Both the position numbers and the translations under genes were made by a program. The notes under the pieces are model-generated. The model was not told the origin of the DNA and did no database searches. It saw only the letters and a program-made list of their open reading frames with translations. A DNA stretch of 64,000 nt from Trochalopteron elliotii (Eukaryota > Chordata > Aves > Passeriformes > Leiothrichidae). Below are positions 20,701 to 32,700 of the stretch, one piece after another (the stretch's first letter is position 1; each line of letters begins with the position of its first letter). The DNA lies in contig JANPWX010000155.1 of assembly GCA_024734555.1 (NCBI GenBank), positions 21,890-85,889 on the forward strand. The letters run 5' to 3'.

Positions 20701-23700
20701 TCTGTTGAAATCTATTGCAAGATAAGATTCTCTGAAAGAATATTAAAAGACTCTTTCTTTGTTTATAAAATCTGTGCTGTAGGTGAACAAGATTCTTGAT
20801 CAGGAACCCAAACTGAGCTGTTTTTTTCTTACAGAGAGGTGATAAAATGACCTGGGAGGAGGTGACCAGCATTATTAAACAAGCTGATTTTAACTGCAAT
20901 GGCAAACTTGACTACAACAAGGTATGGCCAAGAGTGATTTTTTTTTCTTGTTTTATTGACAATATGAGCACTAGTGATGACCTTACCCCAGGATGCTGAA
21001 TTTTGGACTGAATAAACAGCCCACGAAGATTTGTACATAAATATGGTTTCATAGGAGGAAAACTGGTAAGAATCCTGTGTTAAAAATCAGTCTTCCAATA
21101 TCTATAAAGAAAAAGTTGGAAGTCACACTTAATTTTTTTGTTCAGTATTTGGACTTCCTTGTTGAATCATGTCTGCATTTTACTGTGATACTTGAGTGGT
21201 TGTTCTGATTAATGAAAATGAAAATTAGATTTGGCTTGAAGAGGAAATGCATTCCATCTGCTGAGCTGTGCCTTCCTGTGCTAATGCTACATTTTACTCC
21301 TTAAAACCTTTTGAGAAATGTAACTTGGTAAGTGAAATATTCTTTTCTTCTCTCTGCAGTTCTGTGAGCTGTACCTGAGCACCAGTGAGCAGTGCTGCAA
21401 AGCTGCAAGGGCCAGGCTGGAAACTGACCCTCGACTGAGGCAGCAGCACTTTGGGAACCAAACTGGAAATTTCTCTGAAGGGATCACACTGCCAGTGTCC
21501 AAACCATCCCCCAGGCTCTCCAGGAAAACTGATCACAAACTGGCTAAAGGTAGTTCTGTTTCTTATATGTTTTGTTTTCTCTCTGTTGGAGATGAAGCTC
21601 TGGCTCAATGAGCAGTTGAGTTTTTGTTTAATTTTTCACAGATTAGTAAAGATTTTATTGATGAATATAATTTCTACTGTGTCAGTAAAATATGTTCAAG
21701 TGGCTGCATCTGTGAAACTCTCGAATTCCTAAGGGTGGGTTTTGTTGATTTTCATGTGACACAGTCCAGAGGGAAGAGACAAAAGGAATGTTCAGGTGTT
21801 GCAATATAGGCAAAATATTTATTTCTTTTCTAGATCAGAGATGAAACCTTAAACATTTCTCAATAAACTGTGTGTTGTTTCAATTACTGAGGCTGCTTTT
21901 CAAGCACAATTAATAAGCTGTGGACAGTTTAATGTCCTTCCTGAAGTTACAAAGACACTTCCAAACCTTCCCAAACTGGAAAACCTCCCCAGGGAACAGA
22001 CTGCAGAGGCACCAAGTATGAAATTTTGGGATGTACTTTGTGCTGTTCCAAGTTGCTTCAAATCAAAGAGGTGCAAAAATGACCCACCAGTGATGGAGGG
22101 AAGTTCTGTGATGGAGTTCTTGTCATCCAGTTTTCTTTGTGCTTCTAAATGCAAGGTTTAGGATAAACAGCATTAGGAGAGGGTTGAAATAATGCAATTG
22201 TAATTAAATATCTCTGTTTATAGTTGACAGCAGAGCTCCTTCAAGGCCTTCATCAGCTCAAAGCAGCAAAGCTTCCACCTCCACCACTGTCACTGTGGGT
22301 GCCAGCAGCAGCAGGAGCACAAAGTTAATTATTGAGCCTGACACAATGAAGGTATCACACTGAAATGATGGTGTTTTCCTCTAGGCACCTGTGTTATTGC
22401 ATTTGAAAGGAGCTAAAATCAGAGAAAAATGGTGTCTTATGTTTTATTAACAGTTTGTCAAGGGCAGCTGTAAACTACTGAGAGTCTTGATACATATTAT
22501 TATGAACATTTTTATATACTGTTGGTTTTGCTGACAGCAAGTTATTGGAAATAATTTTTCAGGTGTGAAGCTTTAATAGAACCAAATGTGGTTTTTTATA
22601 AATGAAACCACTGTTGGAGAAAACAGTTAATGACTTCTTGAGAAATTTCAAATTGAATAATTTATTAGGTTGGTGAGAACTTTAAATGCTTAAGTAGTCT
22701 GAAAGATTGTGTATCATAAACCTTTGCATGAAAGGTAATTGGAAATAAATAACACATCTGTGAGCATATTCAGTTGCCTGGGCATTGCTTGGCAAATAGA
22801 TGCTGTAACCTGAAAATACTGATTTTTAGTTAGACTAATATGTCCTATCAGTATTTTCTTTTAAATAAATCACTCATTCAATATAAATTCCTGGGGGAGA
22901 GAGACAACAAAGTCACTTTGCTAAGTCAATATTTGTAGAGTGTTAATATTGATCTTTTTCCCTTTGTTTTCCCTTTCTTGACTGAACCTTTACTAGTTTT
23001 CTTTCAACAGAAAATAATAGCTGTAAAAACATAAAACATTAACTGAGAACTGCTGGGATACATTAAAAATGTGCACCTGGAGAGTTCTGTATAAAAAGGG
23101 AAAATATGGTTCTGACCACACAGTGTAACTGCTGCTGGAAAAGGGAACTGATCGTCCTCAGGAGCTGCATTTTTGTTCCAAATAACAACTCTGGATTTGT
23201 TATTGAACCCTGAAGTGCTTTCTATCTTCCCCATTGCTGTACAGTGACATTTGTTCTATATTAAAATTTCAAAACATCATCTCCCAGGGGTTTTGTGCAG
23301 TCTGTTTAGGTAGCTGGACCTCCATGCAATTTAACCTGCAATCTCACCTTGTTCAAACGTGATGTGGGGTGGAGAAAACCAGCAGACATTTCCCCAAGAT
23401 TGGATTCTTTTTTTCTTTCTACAAGCCAGTAAAAACTGACTGAAAAGAAAAAAAAATATTGATTAGTATTGCTTGGCATCCTCCAAACACTGAAATCAAT
23501 CAGTAAACATGGAGAGGTGGAAGTAAGTAGAACTGTTAATTTTTTTTAACTTAATTTTGCACAATGCAAGTTCTGCCAGAATCAATGAATAAATACCCAG
23601 GGATTTATTTGTGGTGTGAATCAGAATCTACCAGCCAAAAATTCCTTTTATTCATCTTCTATCCAAGAATTTTATTTTTTCTTTTTCTCTTCACCTGTCT

Positions 23701-26700
23701 TTTTGTGTAAGTAAGGAAATATTGCCCTCAGGATGTTGGAGCAACACCGACTTTACATTTCTGACAGAGGAAAACAGTGGAAGTCAGAACATGGTGAAAT
23801 GTCTAAAATGAAAAAAATTCCTCTCAATCGCTGCTGGTTTATTAGGAATTATACATCAATGTGTGGATATTTTCAATATTAACTTAAATTTCTGTAGCAG
23901 TGACCAGCAGCAGGTAGTGCCTAACATTTCTTTCCAATTAACATTTCTAACAGAAACATTTCCCACTTCAGCTCTTATTTAACAACTCCTGCTCTGCTTT
24001 GAAGTGACAGAGGACAATCCAATCAGAAAATCCTCTTTTAGCTTCCCAATTTTACATACCTGTTTGGAATTTGATAATTAAGGATTTCTAGCACCACCTC
24101 ATGCTCCCTGCCAGAATAACAGGATTTGATTTCCTAAAAGGAAAGGATAAGGTTTTTGTCCAGCAGTTTTAGCAGGTATCAAGCTTGGAGGAAACAACCA
24201 GTTATTTCAGATGTGTCAAGTTTTTAGAAAAAAAAGTCCATTTTTAAAATTGCCTTTTAGATGAAGTCAGGTGTCATGGAAGTGTTGGAATAAACAGTTT
24301 AGGAACAGCAGTGAAATGATCCAAGAGGCTGAACTCCATATTGGAATTCTGTCACTGATTTATGTTAATCCCAGCTCCCATTCTCCACTTTTTGACTGAC
24401 ACAACCCCAGCTGTTGCTCCATATCCAATTGGAGCAACATTAAATCCATTAAATCCCGAGAATATTTTGTCTCTGATCACTTTTTTCCTAATTATTTTTT
24501 ATGATTGGTCCCCTTTTTCCCCGTCCTGTCACTACAAATCTGCTTTCGTGGATAAAGATGAAATAATTGTCTGTAAAATTATTGGATGGATTTGTTAATT
24601 AGGTTTATTCTGCTCCAGAAAAGTTGGCCAGGGATTGATCTCTGGCTCCATGGTCCAGAAATAGCTGCACTTCCATGAGGATTATCCCTAAAATCTTCTC
24701 CAGCCACAATGAAAAGATTATGAGAAATTATAGGAGGGGAGGGACTTGGATAGCAGTGCCTGCCAGGGATTGGATATCCCACTTTATTTTAAATAACTTT
24801 ATTAACTTTTGTCTTTTCCACAGCCAATTTACTTTGAAAGACTTTTAGAATTTTAGCAAAACCTTAATTGTTAAAAAAACTTCCAAACCTCCAAAGAACA
24901 GCAGAAAGGGAGTTGCAAAGTGTATAATATTTGTATTTAAATTACTCCACGCTGTCAGCTGTTTGCAAATATAATTAACAGAATCTTTGTGGCAATTCCA
25001 ATTTAATTTTTAAGTGTAGGAGCCTTGGAGTAATCTCTGTGCTTTTCACAAGTGAAGCAATGTTACTTTGCAACAATTATCCACAAAAAGAACTATTTGG
25101 CATTTGTATTTTTTAAATAAAAGTATATTGATGCTTTATCTTGTATATTTTATACAGAATTCATTAAATAATCATATTAATTAATATTTCAGAGAAGGCA
25201 CTTTTATCTTCATCCAGAATAAAGAAAACATTTAATATTTGCTTGGTTTCCAGGAATGGCAATGGGCACAGTCCAAAGGCTGCTTCTACCTGGAGGAAGA
25301 TGGGGAAATCGTCAGTCACAAGTACAGGCTGCACTTACCCCAAAGATCTGCAGTTTGTGTCACCATCAAACCTTTCAATGTTCCCCAGGCAGGAGGTGAG
25401 TGTGTTTAGATTTCATTTTCTTCTTAAAAAGAGGTGGTGACTTGGAGATTTACCACAGGGCTTCATCCAGTTGCTGCATTGGAATGATTTTCTTCCCTAA
25501 GTAGATTATTCCCTTTTTAATCCCATAAAACAGCAGCTTTTAAACCCCAGAATTGTTTCAAATTTGACCCCAAATTGTTTCAAAACCTGTAAAACAGCAG
25601 CTTTTAAACCCCCAAATTGTTTCAAATTTGACCCCAAATTGTTTCAAATCCTGTAAAACAGCAGCTTTTAAACCCCAAAGTTGTTTCAAAATGACCCCAA
25701 AGTCACCTAGGCTGGCTTTTTTTTTAAACAGATTTGTGTGGTGTGTAACCATTCCTTGATATTCTTGACCCTTAATGGTAGAACTATTTTAGCACTAATT
25801 CTTAATGATAAAATTATTAATTATCTGTAAGACAATCACAAGGTTTGGAACAATTTATCTGCTCGACCTAAACAGGAAGAAAATCCCAGTAGCATAGAAT
25901 AGATTTTTTTTTCCATTTTTCATCAGCAGGGATCAATAAATACATGGGGAATATCTATTTTGAGATGCAAAGAAAAACAATTTTGGGCCTTTATTAAGAA
26001 TTTTTTGGGGGGATATTTTTCTTTTTTAGGAAAATCTTGTTGCTGGTTGTCAGTGGATACAGCTTTGTTTATTCTGAAGGAAAGTGAAACCCAAGAGAAT
26101 CTACAGCTTGTGAGCTTTACTGAACTCCAAAATGAAGAGGTTAGAGATTTTTGGTGTATTCCTATTTTAATTGTTATTTTTTGTGTGTGTGTGTTAATGC
26201 TGGAGGTGGGAATTCCATGTGTTTGGAAGGAATTCCAGCTGCACCCTGAACTGCTGAGTTGCTGGGTATATTTACAGCTGCTCTGTAAAACCTCAGTTGT
26301 ATTTCTGCACCTTCAAACACAAAATTTCCGTGGCAAAATTTGTTTAAATTTCCTTTAATTTTCTTTCCCCTTGCCTTTTGAACTTCATAGTGCCCAGAAT
26401 ATTCTTTTCCTGTGGCAGAAATGAGAGCATTAACTTCTTTCCCCCTTCTTCCCTCATCTCTCTCCTGTCTTGTTTTTATAACTTTTATTCTAAGAGATTC
26501 ACTATATTTTTATCTTTAAAGTGGCATCACACAACCAATTTTTTTTTAAGGAGAGAACCCATCATTCCCAGTGTTTTCAAGTAATTAATCACTTTTGCAT
26601 GAATATTACTGGCAACAAAGAAAGGCATCATTTGAGAAGTTCTGCCAAACTTTTCTGTCTTCCTTTAAGAGCAGATGTTTGGCTGGAGAGGGGAGCTTGG

Positions 26701-29700
26701 AGCTGGGCTTTACTGGCTGCTCCCTTTCACAACTGGCTGCAGGCTGAGGAAGGTCAAAACCCAAATTCCTGGAGAAGCCAAACTGCTGTGGAGGGATGAA
26801 GATGGAGAGCTGGCTCTCACCAAAGAATTCCGGTGAGCTTGAATCCCAAACATGGCAATAAAAATCTCCTTTTCCAGCTAAAACGTGGGGTTTTTAAAAC
26901 CTGGCTGTTCCCAAAGTACTTTTTGCACAGAATAATCTCAGACTGAACAGTTCTTGGCAATGAAGTAAAGTTTATTTTAAATAAAAATAAAATCAAATGA
27001 GCCAGTGAAATGAAATGGAAGCCTTTGGAAATAGTTTGGCATTTTTCATCCCTCAGAGCTACTTTGTTGGATATATTTGAGACCATTGATTTGGATGGGA
27101 ATGGCCTCCTGAGTCTGGAGGAGTACAACTTCTTTGAGCTGAGGACTAGTGGGGAGAAGTGTGATCAGGAAGCCTGGGCTGTGTGCAAGGGTAAGTACAT
27201 TACTGAACAGCTAATTAGGGCTATCAATTAACTTCCAATCTGCATAGAACTGGGTATTCTGCACCTATTCCATGATATTGCTCTCTTCCTCCTTTCTTTT
27301 TCTTTTTTTCCAGTCTCCTGTCCTTTGCTTTGCTTCACTGTGCTGTGTGTGCCCACTGACCTTGTGCTGAGAACATTCTTCCCCTTCCTAATTGTTCTGT
27401 AGCTGCCAAAACCTACAGGGTTTGTAATCCTGGATCATATGGGGAAGGAAAGCTGTCACAGGTATTTGTTTAATCCATCTCCTTTGTGCAGATTGGGCTG
27501 GTGCTGCTTTTTTATCTCACAAGGTGTGGAGAGGGACATTTAATTAGTGTGGATCTGATGCTATAAATTGGCATCCAGAGTTTTTGTGGGTTGCCAGTGT
27601 CTCCTTTTAGAATATCCATGTCATGTTTGACAGAATTCCTTTGGAGGCTGGGGCACATTGGCCAAAATACTTTAAATCTGGCAAACCCTATGAATTATCT
27701 CTTCCCAAAACACTCTGAGGTATCAGAATTTTTCCTAACTGGTGGAAAGCTCCTACAAAAACACATTTCTAGAGCTGAATTTCTCCTCTGTTTCATCCCT
27801 GGATGTGCTTTTCCACACTTGCTGGCTTTGTCAGGGTGATACAAGTAGGAGGGGTGGAAATGTGTGAATAAATAAGAGTGGAAAGAGGAGAAGCTGGAGA
27901 ATGTTTCACCAGGTCATCAATCAGTGGGAGGGTTCACACGAATATCATCAATCTTGACACCAAAGTTCAAGCCATTCATTACAGCATCTGTACCCCTGGA
28001 TAGATTTATTAAATTGGTAATCCCTTTTTAATAATATATAGTAAAGATTTAGCATTGTTATGAAGATGAGAAAACCATTTTTAAAAGCTCCTGACACCAG
28101 GACATTTCAATTATGTGTTTGCTGACATTAGAGTGGTGGATCTATGATATTCTCTCTAGAGGGGGGTGTTAGGATTACTGGAATTTTATTGCTTTTTAGG
28201 AACTAAGTAAATCATTTCTGTATCAAGGACCTGAAGCAATTCAAGGTGCTCAAGGCTCCAGCTGGCTCTCATTTCCCATTCCTAAAACACCCCATTCTGC
28301 AAAGCTCAATCACAATCTTTTAGGGGAAAAAAAAAAGTCAATATAAACTCATTTTTTGTTTTGAAGTCTCCCCCTTTTTTGGGGTTAGACAAGGAGCCAG
28401 CTGTTTGTAGGCATTATCCCAAATCCATAGGGGAGCTCTGCCTGGTCAAGGACATTCTTTCCCAAATAATTTGGATAATTTGGAGGTGCTGAGGCTCTAA
28501 ATTGGCTCTGACATCTTTTCAACCTTGTCAACAGGAGTGGGGATTTTGGCTTTGGAAGGATAAAGGTGTTTGCAGGGAGTTTTGAGTGCTATTTTTATTC
28601 CTTTCAAACAGAAAATTTTGAGATGAAGAAGAATGAACTAACAAGACAAGGATTTCTGGATTTGAATCTCATGGAAGCCAACGACCGGGATGGGGATCCT
28701 TGGGACCTTTGGGTCACTTTGTTGTCCCTGGGCTACAACAAAACCTTAGAAATGACAGAGGTAGGAGAGAGCCACAGAGCAAAAATCACTGCCCATGGAA
28801 CTGCTGCAAGTTTTGTGTCTGCCACAAAGTGATTGCAGGAGGGCAGGGACCCTCTGCCACCCTCCAGGGCTTCCCCTGCCACTGGCATTGTCCTGATTCT
28901 TAGGGTGGCACTTGGATCTTTGAAAAAAGAACTTTTCCTTTGCTTTAGAGAAAGCCAGGGTGTTATGGGGTTAGAGAGGAAGGAATTTTGGATTGTGTCT
29001 GTTAAAAGAATCCATTTAGTCTGTTGGTAGGGAGTGATAGGAAGATAAGGATGGTAAACTGTGATTTGTCAGCAAATTTGGCAAAAATGGGACTTTTTTC
29101 TCCTTAAAAAAGTCAATTTTGTGGCCCAAACCACAATAGAATTTTTTTTCCACATGATTCAGAATTCCTAGTTTCCAGACATAACTATTGCTGTTATTGT
29201 TGCCTTTCACAACAGTGTCTGAAGAGCTTCAACATAAAATTTCAAGGCTTCATTAAAATTTTTGGGTTTGGGTCACACCTTGTTTACTCTGCAGGACCAG
29301 GGATTATTTCTCTGAAGTTTCTGTGCACTTACAGAAAGTAAGTGCACAGAAATTCAAAATTATTTATTTAGTTTTATTTAATTAATTAATTTATTTATTA
29401 TTTATTTAGTTTTATATTCTGAAATACATATTGCATATTTCTGATGTTAATAATTCTTTCTAAAGAGAGGGGATCTCTTTTATGAAAAGGAAAAAAATAT
29501 GAAAAATCAAAGCATTAAATATACAGATCATTAAATCATTTAATTCCCAGGAAAAGCACATTTTTTAGGATGACAGTCTGATAATATTATTTAACTCTGT
29601 TAAACAGGTCAAGGTAATCAGTATATTAAATATACAAAAACCTAAGAATAGTCAGTATGAGAGACATCAGTTGTCTCTCAGTGAAAATTTTGGGATGGTG

Positions 29701-32700
29701 CTGAGGGATTTAAGCATGAGCAGCTCCTTTTCCTCTGACTTGTGGTTGCCAGAGCTCCTACAAGGCTGTTTTTCTGCATTTCAGCCACAAGAGAGAGCCC
29801 TCCTCCAAGAAAGAGCATTTTGGGGAGGTTTTTTTCTCCAGTTAGGAATTTCAGGAAGGTGTTTTGTGCCTTGTTCCAGCTGTGATTTCTGGCTCCAGCC
29901 TTTGCTTTCCAAAGGACAGCACAGCTCTCAAATTCTTCAGTAATTAATCTAAAAATCTCCAGCTGTTGATTCGTGTCTCTCACTTAACCCTTCAATTCCT
30001 TGATTTCAAACATTGAAGATTGATGTTTTGGGAGGACTGAGACAGAACTTGAGAAATCCTGGTGGATTCCAACAGCCTTTAGAAAGGAATTGAGGTGCTG
30101 TGACCCAGTCTAAGAAAGTACAAACCCCTGGTTGTTACACCAGGAGTAAAATGTAACCAAGTTACTCCCAGAGTGCTCAAAAATGCAACATTGCAGAGGT
30201 GTTAAATCTGTCTGCAGGGGCACAAACAGCAACAGTGTGACAGGTTTGTTTCAGACACTGGAATACATTCAGATTTCATCTTCATTCCTGGACATTTTGC
30301 TGTCCAGGGAAGGGTTTGCTGTGTTGGAACTATGTCAGGTGTACTGGGAATGGCATGAAAAAAGCCAGTTGTCCTGGGTTTTTATTTGGTGTAAAAGATT
30401 GCCACAGCTCAGAGTTTATAATATTTAATATTTGGGGAAATATTTACATCTGTGTCATTCTAGTTCAAATATGAAAATACTTAGGAGCTGTGGGTAAAAA
30501 TCTGAGGGGAAAAACTGCAGCTTGAGTGTTGCTAAAACTCATCTTCACTGCAGGCCTGCCCCTTTGTCATTGCCATGTGTGCAGAGAGGTGCAAACCCAG
30601 GATTAAAGCCATTTCTCTGGAGGCAGGGGGCTCCCAGCTCAGCAGGGCTGTCTGCAGCTCTGTGCTTAACAAAGGAGAGGCCAAAGTGCTGGATGGCTCT
30701 GAGAACATCTTCATCTACACCCACAGATCAGGCAGCAGGATCACCTCTGTGATTGACAATAAGGTATGGCCTGAAACTTCCAGATTGTACTTTGTGTTAA
30801 TGTCTGTTATTGTTCCTTCTCCTCCCTTGGGTCAGATTTGAGAATTGCTTTTCCTGAAATCAGCTTTTTGTGTCTGTTTCATTAAAAAAACATCGCCTGA
30901 TGTGCTTTTTGTGACTTCAGAAGAGCCTGGGCCAGTGTTCTTGGAAGGGGCAGATTGTTATAATGGGGCAAGCAGCTGTAGCTACCATACAGAAACTGAA
31001 TATTTTTGTGTTCACAGCCCAATTTTTCAACGTTTTGACACAATCTCATCATCATATGAGGAAACAAACACAGCAGGAAATGCAATTAGAGCAGGAGCAA
31101 AGATCACAGCATTTACACTACTGAATATTTTCTGTGTCCATACAAAAGTCAAAGAGCAGTGATTTTTAGGAGTGTGTTATGGATGAGTTTTTACCTGACT
31201 ATTCTTTCAGCTGTGCTTTATTAATAATTCAAGATGAAAGTTGTAAATCCAAGTAGAAGCGGTTGATGAGATTTTAAACCTTTTTCCATAGATCCCAATG
31301 AATGTTCTCCGTTTCCTTTCTACCAGGAACTGAGTAAATAAACACAGCACAGTAAGATGCTAAACTTCAGATGCTTTAAATCTTAAAAGATCACAGCAAG
31401 AAATGTATTTTTAAATGCCCAGCCATGCAAAAGGGGGTGGCTTGGAGGACTAATATTAGGATTGGATGCTGAGGCTCCTGGAACTCTGGATTTGGCTTTG
31501 CACTTCGCCCTTTAGGGTGGATATTCCAGAGTTATTTATATGTTTGGGGATATGTCAGAGGAGGAGATCAGGGCTGCACTGAGACAACTGGATGCTCCCT
31601 GCTCCAGTTTATCTCTGCCCACTCTGTTTATACCACTTGGCTTTTGGTTTGGAGATCTCACCAAGCTGGGTGGGAATGCTGGAAACTCCACGGGGGGTTC
31701 TGGACAAGCTGAGGCCAGTGCTGTGAGCTCCAGCAAGGCCACCTTGTATCTTCACAACCTTTGTGTTGTTACAAGGAGTCTTCCATGACTTTTGACCATG
31801 ACTGTGGTGCTGAGGTACATCTGAAACTGTTACTCTTCAAGGAGTATCTGTTACTCTTCAAAGAGTCTCTTACTCTTCAGAGTATCCATAAAGCATTTCC
31901 ATCCCTAAAACAGCAAGGTCAAAGGCAGTTGTGCAGTTGTTCCACAAAGAACAGACCCTTAACCAGTAAAATCTAAAAGAACAGACCCTTAACCAGTAAA
32001 ATCTAATGTTTCCTTCATGTTTTTTCACCTTCAGTCTGAAAACAAAGTGATAATTCATGTCAACAATGAGCAGAGTAAGAACTGCCTAAACAACAGGGGA
32101 CTGACAGTTTTTGCTGTGGAAGTGGCTCCAAAATCCATGATGGTAAGGGGGTTTTTTATTGCTCAGCCTGCTCTAGAGAAAATCATGTGGCATCTTTAAA
32201 TTTTCTTTTTGTAGGGCTTTTATCATTATAAAGAGTATGTGGGTAGTGGCATCTTCTGACCAGAACAAATCAGATGCACTTTTTGTTATTTCAAAGCTGA
32301 TCATACACTTGATGCATCCCTGTTTTCCTATGCAGTTTGTTATAAAAATCCATAAAAATTCATATAAAAATTCAGTTTTTCATACCTGGACCTGTTTCAC
32401 TTGTCCATTCTATACATGCACCATTCACTAATATTTTTAATACTGGTTTTTTGAGGCTGCATTTTTTTTTTTCACTTAGCAATTTTTAATCCCACAAATT
32501 GATGCCTGTGAGAACAGACCAAGCATGCAGTAATCAGAAAGAGAAATAAATGTATTGCAGTCCTTGTGCACACTGTGATTTGCTGGTGGTTAACTTTTGT
32601 TAAACTTGATTTAGGGCTCGTGTTTAACCATGAGACAATTTGATTGCTGAGCCCTCCTGCAGAATTTAGTGACAATTCCAAAGGAGGGTTCTGAGGGATG

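Noticed and set aside
29318..29352. A microRNA precursor
   Set aside because: The stem is only about 15-17 bp, below the usual precursor length.
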